Of a DNA stretch of 64,000 nucleotides, positions 50,727 to 59,254 are shown piece by piece (the first letter of the stretch is position 1; each line of letters begins with the position of its first letter). The position numbers were made by a program, and so were the translations under genes. The stretch is taken from the NCBI GenBank assembly GCA_025917655.1, contig CP084612.1, forward strand, positions 1,922,001 to 1,986,000, written 5' to 3'. The DNA comes from Chlorella sorokiniana. Its lineage: Eukaryota; Chlorophyta; Trebouxiophyceae; Chlorellales; Chlorellaceae. The notes beneath the pieces were generated by a model, which saw only the letters and a list, made by a program, of their open reading frames with translations, was not told where the DNA came from and ran no database searches.

Positions 50727-51151
50727 ATGGACAACCAACAGCTCCTGAAAGTCGCGCTGGCGGTCGTGGCGGCGTTCGTGCTGTACAAGCTGTTCAAGAA
50801 CTGGCAGAAGAAGCGGGCCAGCACCTCGACCTACGTGCCCTTCGACGAGATGCCGTTCGACACGGTGCCCCCCGCGCGCAGGGGGCCACCACCGCGCCCA
50901 TCAACGTCGCGACGGACCTGCTGCCCAAGCCGTCGAGCCCCGTCGTGCGGGACTTTGGCGAGTTCGCGCCCAACGCCCGGGGGCATGAACTTCCTGGAGG
51001 TGTCGCGGCAGCTGGGCGTGGACACCCGGGCGGCGGCATGCGCAACGCCAATTACCAGCTCAGGTCCGAGCCCCCGAACCCCAAGGCCGTCGTGGGCCCC
51101 CGGATGCAGGCCACCATCGACCCCGACCTGTTGCGCAGACCGCTCGAGTGA
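50727..51151 (+). pseudogene. Conserved NCLDV virion-type single-TM protein, frameshifted
   Basis: ATG 50727 gives MDNQQLLKVALAVVAAFVLY, one TM helix, then KLFKNWQKKRAS and TYVPFDEMPFDTVP. A second frame reads TTAPINVATDLLPKPSSPVV. The first returns with MNFLEVSRQLGVDT, and the second ends with RNANYQLRSEPPNPK, VGPRMQATIDPDLLRRPLE, TGA 51149. The G-x-D-T...R-N-A-N-x-Q-L-R-S-E-P-x-N-P stretch is typical of a small protein conserved across algal giant viruses, probably a minor virion component. Three frame changes, all core residues kept. Confidence 0.7.
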
Positions 51152-51168
51152 TTACACGTTTCGCAAAG

Positions 51169-51740
51169 TCACATGGCCCCGCCGACCGTTGCCTCGGACG
51201 GCGCGTCGGTGGCCTCGGTGCCGCGGGGCTTTGAGCCGGGAACCGTGATGTCGGGCATCAGCCCGGTCCAGGGCATCATGCCGGGCACCAGTCCGGGCAT
51301 CATGCTCCCGGGCATCATGCTCCCGGGCACCATGCTCCCGGGCATCATGCTCCCGGGCACCATGCTCCCGGGCATCATGCTCCCGGGCACCATGCCCGGC
51401 ATCATGCTCCCGGGCATCATGCTCCCGGGCATCATGCTCCCGGGCATCATCGGGAGGCCGGGCATCATCATGTAGACGACCTTGGGCGACCGGGCGCGGG
51501 CGACCGAGACCTCGACCGCGACCTCGGGTCCCGGTTGCTCCGCTTGCGGGGCGACCGCGACCTCGACCGCGACCTCGGGTCCCGGTTGCTCCGCTTGCGG
51601 GGCGACCGAGACCTCGACCGCGACCTCCCGCGGGGCTTCAGCTCGCACGTGCGGCGCGCCGGCTCCCGACGCCTCGGCACGTACTCGGGGTGCGTGCGCC
51701 GGATGTCGTCCTTGGGGAAGGAAGACGAGCTGTCACGCAT
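51169..51740 (-). CDS. Possible Met/Pro/Gly-repeat viral protein
   Basis: A minus-strand reading region from ATG 51740 contains KDDIRRTHPEYVPRRREPA. In a second frame it has two copies of VAVAPQAEQPGPEVAVEV-type repeats and a long M-M/V-P-G-S repeat (51475-51300), ending at 51169. The opposite strand is also open across the repeat (plus, 51173-51475), as expected for simple repeats. The minus strand is preferred because its non-repeat parts look more protein-like. It overlaps the start of the next plus-strand gene. Confidence 0.4.
51295..51460. repeat. GGCATCATGCTCCCG 15-bp minisatellite
   Basis: About eleven 15-bp units (CATCATGCTCCCGGG or CACCATGCTCCCGGG), one truncated. Coding for MLPGI on plus or MMPGS on minus. 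Confidence 0.93.
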
Positions 51741-52720
51741 CGAACTGGTGGCGCGCGTCAGCCCGGCCGGCCCAGCCAGTCCGACCAGCCCGGCAAAGAG
51801 ACCCGCCACCGCCACAGCGAGCGCCACAGCGAGCGCCACAGCGAGCGCCACAGCGAGCGCCACAGCGAGCGGCTCGGGCGCAGGCAGCGCAGGCGGCCTG
51901 GGCTCGGGCAGAGCAACCCCAGGCACGAGCCGCTGGACATGCAGCAGCGGAGTCTGGCAGCTTGTGCAGGGTCCCAACAAGTCGTCACGGCACGACTTCA
52001 CCCTGGACAAACGCAGCCTGGAGGACCTCCTCGGCGCTGCTGGCAACCTGCCGGCCAGCGCCAGCATCGTGCTCGACGGAAAAGAGTACAGCGTGCCCAT
52101 CGCCAGGCACAAGCACGGCAGCGTGTACTTCAACAAGGCCGTCTTCCTCAACAAGGCCTGTGCCGCGGGCGACACGCTGCTGCTGCGGCGCTCAGAGACC
52201 AGGGACGGCATCCCTGTCATCCAGGCTTCGGTCAAGCCAGCGGCAGCGCCAGGGCCAGCGCCAGCGCCAGCGCCTCAGACAGCGCCAGCGCCTCAGACAG
52301 CGCCAGCGCCAGGGCCCAGCAGGCCGGCAAAGCATGCCCGTCACCACGGCCACAGCCTGGGAGAGGTCGCCGAAGCCGTGACGGACCTGCAGCGCACCGA
52401 GCTGGCCCGGCAGCACACCGAGCTGGCCCGGCAGCACACCGAGCTGGAGCAGCGCCACGCCGAGCTGGCCCGGCAGCACACCGAGCTGGAGCAGCAGTAC
52501 CGGAAGCTCAAAAAAGGGGAGGCGTGTTTCGTGGGCCGACGACGAGGCGGGCCCCCAGCGCGCCGAGATTGAACGACAGCACGCTGAGCTGGACCGGCAG
52601 CACGCCGAGCTGCAGCAGCGGTGCAAGAAGCTGGAACGACGGGTGCGTCGCGTGGGCGGCTGTGGCTGCGGTGGCTGTGCTGGGCGGGCGTGCGGCCGCG
52701 GCTGGGGCGGACCTGGCTGA
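51703..52720 (+). pseudogene. Viral DNA-binding-like domain protein with coiled coil, one frameshift
   Basis: ATG 51703 (MSSLGKEDELSRIELVARVS) leads through a SATA repeat to a compact domain: FTLDKRSLEDLLGAAGNLPA, SIVLDGKEYSVPIARHKHGS and YFNKAVFLNKACAAGDTLLL. Then a Pro/Ala linker and a coiled coil built on ARQHTEL repeats (52400-52500). A frame change at an A6 run (52510) continues the coil in another frame (ELDRQHAELQQRCKKLERRV), ending in Gly/Cys-rich TGA 52718. The globular domain is not identified. Late structural or regulatory protein possible. Confidence 0.55.
51800..51870. repeat. 12-bp minisatellite AGCGCCACAGCG
   Basis: Five to six identical units (GCCACAGCGAGC) encode SATA on plus. 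The reverse strand gives a hydrophobic ALAV run that mimics a membrane helix. Confidence 0.9.
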
Positions 52721-52735
52721 CCCGTGCAGGTCCCG

Positions 52736-53262
52736 TGCAGGTCAAGGCGGACAGACAGCGCCTCGTCGCCGTGACGACGTCATTGGGCCTGGCGGCGCCC
52801 GTCGCCTGCCCCCGGGTCGCGCTGGTCGCCGGTCTGCCGTCCGCGCTGCAGTGCGAGAGCCTGCTGGCGTTCCACCTGGCGTGGTCCAAGACGTCCAAGA
52901 CCGAGGTGCCGCAACTCGTGCGCCAGCCCATGACCCACGCCTCGACGATCGACGCGCGCTGGTGGACCGAGTACCTGGCGGCGTACACCCTCCCGGTGCT
53001 GCGGCGCCTGGACACGACGTTCGGCCCGCTGGTCCCAAACGCGGTGCCCGGCGCCGACGACGTGCACGGCAACTTGCGGGGCCTGGTGCGCTCTCGCACG
53101 CCGTTCTGGGACGAGCTGCGTGAGTGCAACATCTGCGGCAAGGGCCGCGCGGACCAGTGCGCGTACCACCGCAACCGGCTGATCAGGATCCAGCAGTTCG
53201 AGCACGCCGGGCACCAGGCCGTCACCCAGCGCTTGCGCCTGCTGGACTCTGTCGCTGCCTGA
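52736..53262 (+). CDS. Viral zinc-motif protein, start unclear
   Basis: The frame is open to TGA 53260, without an early ATG. It encodes RLVAVTTSLGLAAPVACPRV, LLAFHLAWSKTSKTEVPQLV, ARWWTEYLAAYTLPVLRRLD and ELRECNICGKGRADQCAYHR, where C-x2-C...C-x2-H could bind zinc. It may be the C-terminal part of the preceding coiled-coil gene, joined through a frame change. Otherwise it starts at the ATG near 52930. Confidence 0.45.
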
Positions 53263-53275
53263 CCTGTCGCTACAT

Positions 53276-53537
53276 GACCTTTCCCGGCCCTTTTTGTGAC
53301 TTGTCCCTGGCCAACGCAAGCTCGCTCAGCCTGCCGAATCGTTACAATGCCGCGTGGGCCGCCGCTCTCGGACATGTCAAGGCGCCCACGCAGATCACCC
53401 AGAACAGGCAAAATGCACAGGGACGAGCCGTGAGGGGTCGGGGCGGGCTGCGCGGGTCTCCTGACAGTGACTCTTCGCTTCACAATCCGCCCTGCGATGT
53501 GCCAGGGCAGCGACGACAGCGGCGACGACAGCAACAT
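53276..53537 (-). pseudogene. Truncated F-box-like copy
   Basis: ATG 53537 begins MLLSSPLSSLPWHIAGRIVK, matching the start of the intact gene at 54076 (SLSSLPWHI), then homology is lost. Upstream DNA is also shared. A partial duplication that never encoded, or no longer encodes, a full protein. Confidence 0.55.
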
Positions 53538-53576
53538 AATCGTCAAAAAGTCTAAGTTCTTTAGACTGTGACATTG
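53505..53576. repeat. Direct repeat copy A (promoter plus start of F-box-like gene)
   Basis: This segment and 54051-54108 share GCCAGGGCAGCGACGACAGC and GTCTAAGTTCTTTAGACTGTG. Copy A has a 9-bp extra GCGACGACA unit. Confidence 0.85.
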
Positions 53577-53692
53577 ACACCCGGCACCGCAAACGGGTGT
53601 CGCGGTCGCGGAGGCCAGGGCCGTCCGCTCAGGCTCACCGATAACTGTGTTACAACTGTGTGCAAGCAACGGCGCGCATGGCCTGTGACGTG

Positions 53693-54076
53693 TCACGCGT
53701 CGTTGGCGATTGGAGCGGCCCCAAAGGAGTACACGCTGACGGCGGTTTCCACGTCGTCACAGATAGCACCAGACCCGGATCGATTCATGGCCGTTATGAC
53801 AGTCGCCAGGTGGGTTGCCCCGGTGAAGTAAACGACGTGCTGGGTGCACAGATTGTTCTCGCTCCATGCCACCCAGATGCACACGCGACCTGCCTGCCGC
53901 AAAACGCAGCGGTCCGTGGCATGGGGCTGCGTGGCGGCAAGGTGCGTTTCCAATGCTGCGTGGTTGCGCGGGTCAAGCCTCCCGGGCGGGATGCAGAACG
54001 CGAGGCGCGTGTCGATGTCGCATCGGGGCAGCACGTGGCTCTCCACGATGTGCCAGGGCAGCGACGACAGCGACAT
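53693..54076 (-). CDS. F-box-like viral protein, intact
   Basis: 127 residues from ATG 54076. The N-terminus SLSSLPWHIVESHVLP followed by RCDIDTRLAFCIPPGRL is a compact F-box-like motif of the kind found in many NCLDV multigene families, in which DIDTRLAF-x-I-P follows the F-box. The rest is beta-rich: CVLRQAGRVCIWVAWSENN, QHVVYFTGATHLATVITAM and AVSVYSFGAAPIAN. It could recruit substrates to a host SCF ligase. Upstream DNA and the first codons are duplicated at 53505-53576. A near-palindrome GTCTAAAGAACTTAGAC lies 10-26 nt upstream. Confidence 0.65.
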   Translation of the reverse strand: MSLSSLPWHIVESHVLPRCDIDTRLAFCIPPGRLDPRNHAALETHLAATQPHATDRCVLRQAGRVCIWVAWSENNLCTQHVVYFTGATHLATVITAMNRSGSGAICDDVETAVSVYSFGAAPIANDA

Positions 54077-54108
54077 AATCGTCAAGAAGTCTAAGTTCTT
54101 TAGACTGT
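54051..54108. repeat. Direct repeat copy B (upstream of intact F-box-like gene)
   Basis: Partner of 53505-53576. It covers the promoter and first codons of the gene at 54076. Short CGATCGGGTGTCG repeats (54112-54150) follow upstream. Confidence 0.85.
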
Positions 54109-54252
54109 GTCGCGATCGGGTGTCGCGATCGGGTGTCGTGATCGGGTGTTGTGGTCGCGGAGGCCAGGGCCGTCGAGCAGCTGCACACCAGGCTCGCGAC
54201 AAGCATGTACCCCGCGTCCCGCCTCGCTCCGGGACACAAACATCACGAAACT

Positions 54253-54791
54253 TTACAGGGTAATGGGCACAGGAGTCCCTCTGTAGTTCTCGCCGAATTG
54301 CACGTCATCGCTGGTCAGCCCGAAGTGGCTCAAGTACGCCGCTCGCACGTAGAAGTTGCGGTTGAAGTACACGCTCTTCCCAACGCACACCCATTCGCCT
54401 GCGTCGAGCGTGTCGCCGTCCAGGTTGTCTTCGTAGCACGCGTGCCCCTTGGCGGCCCGGATCCGTAGCCGTTTCGCTAACGTTTCAGCTATCTTCGCGA
54501 CCTCCTCGGTGCTTCCGGCCGGCAGGACCACTTGCACGTTGACGTTGACGTTGTGATCGCCATTCTGGTGCGTTGTGTTATTTTGCACCGGCGATGCGGC
54601 AGCCGCGGCTGGCCGGGGTCGGACTGGCCGATCGCCTCCATGATCTTCACCTTCTTGCTTGCTATGCCAGCCCCGGGGCATCGCACGGCTTGATGACGCT
54701 TGATAATCACCTTCTGATAACTCGTGCGACGGCAACCGCAACATTGGTACAGTGTCACATGAAACGGCTCGAACGGTTGGAACGTGGCCAT
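54253..54791 (-). pseudogene. Viral C2HC-type zinc-finger protein, one frameshift
   Basis: ATG 54791 has CCTTTAAA 22 nt upstream. Frame one: MATFQPFEPFHVTLYQCCGC, KVIIKRHQAVRCPGAG (C-x-C...H...C finger), then a Lys-rich stretch. From about 54600 a second frame reads NNTTHQNGDHNVNVNVQVVL, PAGSTEEVAKIAETLAKRLR and GKSVYFNRNFYVRAAYLSHF, ending TAA 54253. The zinc finger followed by an Asn/Thr-rich NGDHN segment is a layout I know from giant-virus proteins. DNA or RNA binding is inferred. Confidence 0.65.
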
Positions 54792-54812
54792 GTTGAGCGG
54801 GTGGCGTCCCCA

Positions 54813-54820
54813 CCTTTAAA
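54813..54820 (-). promoter_or_regulatory. TTTAA box of the zinc-finger gene
   Basis: Minus-strand TTTAAAGG, 22 nt before the ATG at 54791. Confidence 0.6.
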
Positions 54821-55016
54821 TCACCGCCACGAAGCCCGATTACGCAAAGACTGAGTACCTTTTTTTTTTTCTCTCTCTGGGATTCCAAGAAACGGACCTG
54901 GTCCGACCTAGTCACTTGCGCCGGGAGTCCCACCCCCTGTCCCCGCCCCCGCCCCTGCCCCGCGCCCGAATTGAGATGCCTTACAGAGCGTTCACTAAAG
55001 TTGATCCACCGACTTG

Positions 55017-55731
55017 TCACAGTTCGTCGATTGGCAGGCACCAGGCCTGGTGGCGCTCAGGCGCCCACGCCTTCTGGATGAACTCGTGCCGCGCGGCCGC
55101 CCACCACGCCGCGCGCGCAAGCATGTCGTCGGGCGAGCGGAACATGTGGTGGTCGCGCGTGCCGACAGCGAAACTGACACACGCTTCAAACGCCTCGCCC
55201 TCCGAGCCACCCGACATCTTGGCCAGAGCCGCGTTGATGTGCGGCTTGTTCGGCTTCCACGCTGTGACGTCCTCGAACTTGAAACTGCCATCCTTGTAGG
55301 AAAAGGCCCGTGACGGGGTCCGCTGCCCGTGCGCGTCCAAGGGTGTCCACACGTGTACCCACGTGTCGCGTGACAGGAGCGGCTCGCGCGCCTCGGCGGC
55401 CGTCGGCCCGCTGTACGTTGCGATGGTCTCCTCGTACAAATTCAAGCCATGCCGCATCCATATCCGGGGAGCCCTGTCGTTCCATCGGACGTGCGAAGCC
55501 CATGCCACGGCCGGTTCGAACAGCTCGTCATGTGAGGCGATAGGGTAGTTCACGTTGTTCATGGAGCGGATCAGTTTATCCGTGACCCTAACCACTTTGT
55601 CTGGAAGCGGGATCAGCTTCGCATTGGCCCGCATCTCAGCTTGCAGTGTTTCTCGAAAGAAGGCCAGGTAGGCTGGCGCGAGCCATGGCGACGGCCCTGG
55701 CTCCCGCGGGCTGGCCGTACTCTGGAGGCAT
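55017..55731 (-). pseudogene. W-P-RH-WCL family protein, member 3, one frameshift
   Basis: ATG 55731 gives MPPEYGQPAGARAVAMARAS. After a frame change near 55675, the rest is clean: LAFFRETLQAEMRANAKLIP, DELFEPAVAWASHVRWNDRA, SRDTWVHVWTPLDAHGQR, FKFEDVTAWKPNKPHINAAL, RDHHMFRSPDDMLARAAWW and WAPERHQAWCLPID, TGA 55017. About 238 residues. It is a tandem paralog of the next gene (over 55 percent similar by eye). No known domain. The many Trp and the R-H motif suggest a binding pocket, but function is unknown. Confidence 0.68.
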
Positions 55732-55842
55732 CGTCACGGCAACAAGGGCTTGTCACGGAAGGTTTTAAATGTTACACCTCGGCAGTCGACACGACCTTGT
55801 GACCCAGTCGCGCGGACGCACGCGACACCCTCGCAGCGACGG

Positions 55843-56549
55843 TCACAGCAGCGCTTGCTCGTCGATTGGCAGGCACCAGGCCTGGTGGCGCTCAGGCGCC
55901 CACGCCTTCTGGATGAACTCGTGTCGCGCGGCCGCCCACCACGCCGCGTACACGAGCATGTTGTTGGCCGGTGAGCGGAACATGCGGTGGTCTCGCACAC
56001 AGTCGGTGAACCTGACAGACGCGCCAAACACCTCGCCCGTCGCGCCGCCCGGTACCTTGGCCAGAGCCGCGTCGATGTGCGACGCCTTCTTGTTCGGCTT
56101 CCACACCGTGACGTCCTTGAACTTGAACTCGCCGCTCGTGTAAGAATTGGCCCTCCACCACGCGTCCAAGGGTGTCCACACCGACACCTCCATGCCGCGC
56201 GACAGGAGCAGCTTGCGCGCCTCAGCAGCCGTCAGCCTCTGGTACTCAGCGACAGTTTTCACGTACACGCTTACGCCGCGCTGCACCCATTCGGGTGACT
56301 TGTCGTTCCATGTGATGCGAGAAGTCCACGCTGCTGCCAGACCAACCAGCCGGTCGACCACGGCCCGTCGAGACGGTAGTCTTTTGCGGAGTGTTCTTTC
56401 GTGACCTTGACGACTTTGTCCAGAAGCGGGATCGGCGTCTCGTTGGCCTGCATCGCGGCACCCAGTGTATCTTGGAAGAAGGCCAGGTAGCTCGCGCGGG
56501 CCAGCGCAACGGCCCCGGCTCCCGCGGGCTGGCCATAGTCCCGTGGCAT
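55843..56549 (-). pseudogene. W-P-RH-WCL family protein, member 4, one frameshift
   Basis: ATG 56549 starts MPRDYGQPAGAGAVALARAS and YLAFFQDTLGAAMQAN, aligning end to end with member 3. Near 56350 the frame changes to RLVGLAAAWTSRITWNDKSP. It continues LSRGMEVSVWTPLDAWWRAN, FKFKDVTVWKPNKKASHIDA, RDHRMFRSPANNMLVYAAWW and WAPERHQAWCLPID, stop TGA 55843. The break is in a different place from member 3, so the copies broke independently. A palindrome TCTCGCGAGATCTCGAGA overlaps the start region. Confidence 0.68.
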
Positions 56550-56694
56550 CTCGCGAGATCTCGAGACAGCCACACATTCAATGACTTTATACTCGTTGAC
56601 GAGTGACACCCGTGACCCGCGACCGCCCGCCCCGCGACCGCCCGCCCCGCGACTGGTGGCGGCGCGCGGCGTGCTCGACCGTGTGATCGCCGGA

Positions 56695-57026
56695 TCAAGC
56701 CCGGGCAGGTTTGTGGAACGTCAGCTCGAGCTTCGCGGTGTCGATGCGATAGTGCGAACACGTGCCGCTTGGTTTGGACACAACCACTTCAAAGTTGTAG
56801 CGCCATTTGATGGTCGCAAACGAGCTCCGGTCTGCCCCCTGTCTCCTCAAGGAGCCTCGCGAACCCGCCTGCCTGCGCAGTCGAAGAGTTTCAAGGTCGT
56901 CCGGGCTTTCCAGCAACGGTTTGACCTGCGAGCACCACCAGTCAGGGCGAAGCGCAAATCCGAGTCAAAGGACTCGCTCGCGGACCAGTGCACGACGAGC
57001 GCCGGGAGGTTGATGGCGCCGGACAT
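56695..57026 (-). pseudogene. Small viral beta-rich protein, one frameshift
   Basis: ATG 57026, chosen because a T5 run lies 16-20 nt upstream. Frame one: MSGAINLPALVVHWSASESF, DSDLRFALTGG. From about 56930 a second frame reads LESPDDLETLRLRRQAGSRG, FATIKWRYNFEVVVSKPSGT and DTAKLELTFHKPARA, with TGA at 56695. Function unknown; late class. Confidence 0.55.
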
Positions 57027-57050
57027 GGGCTCCGCGGCGGGAAAAACAAG
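57027..57050 (-). promoter_or_regulatory. Late-type T-run promoter (gene at 57026)
   Basis: Minus-strand TTGTTTTTCCCGCCGCGGAG then CCC and ATG. Confidence 0.6.
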
Positions 57051-57092
57051 AGTCTTTGGACGCGACCCACGCACAGGTGGCAACACAGGTGG

Positions 57093-57735
57093 TTACACAA
57101 GGGGTGGCTGGAACTGGCCCTCTGGATGCGCAACCAGGAACTGAGCGATGGGTGACGCGCCTTCGCCGGTTGTCGGGCATCGTGCCGGTTCGCGCGCTAC
57201 TCGTTCCCAAGGCACCTCGGCACCGACGGTCTCCAGGCCGTCGTACTCGTGCACGCGGTAGTCGTAGCACTCCGGTATCCACGCCACGCCGATCCCCTTG
57301 GCGCCGGTGCCTTGGACGTGCGCAGCCATGTCGCGCGAGTACGCGGCTAAGTCGTCGCGCGAGTCCGGTCTCAAGGCTTCCACCCTGTCCAGGTCGGTCA
57401 AGAGCCCGTCGTCCCCACCGGACCCAGCGCGGCCATTGGGTCTCACGTCCGTCCGCGAAGACCAGCGACGGCACGAGTCGGTCGTAGTCCCCGACCCCGA
57501 CCCGGCTGCGCACTTTCATCTGCCCGCGTCGAGCCGCCCGGATGGCGTCAGCGGAGACGTCTTGCCCGCGCCCGGGTCGATTCCACTTCCACGGGCCAGT
57601 TGTGCACAACAGGCGGTGACAGGGAAAGCGCTCCAAAAAGTCAAAGGCCATGTGAGGCTCCAGGCAGCCATGCCCGTATTTGGCGCTGTACGGCACGGGG
57701 CGGCACGGGAACGCGGAGTCGTCGAACACCGCCAT
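57093..57735 (-). pseudogene. Viral hypothetical protein, one frameshift
   Basis: ATG 57735 gives MAVFDDSAFPCRPVPYSAKY, HMAFDFLERFPCHRLLCTTG and VGDYDRLVPSLVFADGRE. Near 57440 reading moves to a frame with GGDDGLLTDLDRVEALRPDS, GVAWIPECYDYRVHEYDGLE and GASPIAQFLVAHPEGQFQPP, ending at TAA 57093. Both parts are compact and look conserved. No family recognised. A 21-bp minisatellite sits immediately upstream. Confidence 0.5.
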
Positions 57736-57771
57736 TTCGCAACCAACCCAGCACAGTCGGGCTGAAGTCAG

Positions 57772-57868
57772 GGTCGCGCAAGTCCCAAGTGCACTCGCGC
57801 AAGTCCGAGGTACACTCGCGCAAGCCCGAGGTACACTCGCGCAAGCCCGAGGTACACTCGCGCAAGTC
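57772..57868. repeat. 21-bp minisatellite between divergent genes
   Basis: About five units with core CGAGGTACACTCGCGCAAGC. It lies in the promoter interval between genes at 57735 (minus) and 57982 (plus). Confidence 0.92.
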
Positions 57869-57962
57869 CTAAGGCTCTTGGCTGGGGCACACGCTTCACT
57901 CCCACCGCTGCGCGCCGCTGCTGCCGCCACCGACACTTCAGCCATGCGCAGGCCCGTCCGCA

Positions 57963-57981
57963 AAAGTTTCTCCTCGGGGCC
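57963..57981 (+). promoter_or_regulatory. Late-type promoter (coiled-coil gene)
   Basis: AAAGTTTCTCCTCGGGGCC before the ATG at 57982 resembles the capsid element (GAAAGTTTTCGGG...). Confidence 0.55.
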
Positions 57982-58668
57982 ATGAACGCGGGGCAACTGC
58001 AGGCCATGCTCAACGGGGCCGTGGCTCAGGCGGTGACTGCAGCCACCGCACCCCTGCGTGCGGACATCCAAGCTCTCCGCAAAGAGAACCGGGAGCTTCG
58101 CGAGGAGAACCGGGCTTTGAAGCGGCAAGTCCAAGCTCTCAACAACGAGAACCGGGACCTACGCGCGGACATCCAGGCTCTCCGCAACGAGAACCGGGAC
58201 CTTCGCGTGTCTCCTCAAGTCCAGGCTCTCAGCCAACGGGTCGAGGAGCTTAGCGCGCAGAACCTGAGGCTGACCCAGCGGCTGAACTACCAGGAAGCCA
58301 TGCTGGTGGTCAGGAACTCGCTGGACAACCCTCGATTGTCCGTGGATCAGCACACACTGCTGAAAGGCAAGACCCACGCGTTCAGCACCAGCATCCACTC
58401 GAGGAACGACGATCGCCGTCGACGTGTGCGCCGGAAGCTGCTCGACACCGAGGAGGCGCGGTTGGGCGGCGACAAGGCCAACGAAGTCGGCTCCGACGTC
58501 GGCAACCGCACGCTGCACGCGATGCTGAAGGCCCTGGAGTCCGTGAACAACAGCCACGTTTCACGGCGCTCGAGGCACGCGCCCGCGCTGGCCAACACGG
58601 CGACGACCCGCCAGCGTGGCCAGCGCGGTCAGCGCAGATCCCCTCGCGGCCACGGTCGGAAACGCTGA
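57982..58668 (+). CDS. Viral coiled-coil protein, intact
   Basis: 228 residues. Residues 28-100 form a heptad coiled coil with Asn-x-Glu-Asn-Arg repeats (DIQALRKENRELREENRALK, NNENRDLRADIQALRNEN). Then QNLRLTQRLNYQEAMLVVRN, a globular middle, and a strongly basic Arg/Gly/Gln tail. It probably oligomerises and binds nucleic acid or packs with it. The uninterrupted frame and late-type promoter suggest a virion or core protein. Family not recognised. Confidence 0.65.
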   Translation: MNAGQLQAMLNGAVAQAVTAATAPLRADIQALRKENRELREENRALKRQVQALNNENRDLRADIQALRNENRDLRVSPQVQALSQRVEELSAQNLRLTQRLNYQEAMLVVRNSLDNPRLSVDQHTLLKGKTHAFSTSIHSRNDDRRRRVRRKLLDTEEARLGGDKANEVGSDVGNRTLHAMLKALESVNNSHVSRRSRHAPALANTATTRQRGQRGQRRSPRGHGRKR

Positions 58669-58749
58669 CTCAGTGTTACATCCGGTGAGCGACTAGATTC
58701 CAAAACTTAACATCATGTGAAGAGCACTACGGACAGGGCGTAAGACGCT

Positions 58750-59012
58750 TCACTCGAGGGGCGGGGGTCGTCGGGCGCCGGGGCCGCCGGGCGCGAACGC
58801 CAGCTTGTTGGCGAAGTCGGCTGTGGCACGCGCATGGCCGGGACCTTCTTCGCGGTGGGCCAGTGCGGCCGGGTCTCGTCCAGCACGCCGACGGCCGTCA
58901 GTTGCCCGTCGACCTCGACGATGACCTCCAACCGGTACTCGCCGTCGCACGCGTCACGCAGCTTGGGTGGCAGCACCGGGTCCTGGTCAACGCACACGAT
59001 CATCACGCCCAT
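58750..59012 (-). pseudogene. Small viral acidic protein, one frameshift
   Basis: ATG 59012. Frame one: MGVMIVCVDQDPVLPPKLRD, EYRLEVIVEVDGQLTAVGVL. Near 58840 it moves to a frame ending ATADFANKLAFAPGGPGARR with TGA at 58750. A CTTTAAA-type box lies 43 nt upstream, the longest spacing seen. Beta-rich; function unknown. Confidence 0.5.
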
Positions 59013-59054
59013 GGCCGGTGGGCGAGTTTCTTCAGCGTCGGTGGCGCGCAAGGT

Positions 59055-59062
59055 CCTTTAAA
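59055..59062 (-). promoter_or_regulatory. TTTAA box upstream of 59012
   Basis: Minus-strand TTTAAAGG, 43 nt before the start. The longer spacing weakens the assignment. Confidence 0.45.
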
Positions 59063-59254
59063 TACAAACTCACAAACACGTGTAAACGTCACAGGTGGCG
59101 TCTACGTGGCGCCAGGCCAGGCATGGTCGTCGATTCCGACGCCTCGCCAGCTGTCGCAGTCTTGTTCGAAAGTGTTGGAGTTGCTTGTTGTTAACGAATC
59201 ATGATGCACCGCCGATCCACCCTAAAGAGCTATTCTTGTTATGTTACATGACAT

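Noticed and set aside
51758-51988. Membrane helix made of ALAV repeats on the minus strand
   Set aside because: It comes from the reverse reading of a 12-bp repeat inside the plus-strand gene.
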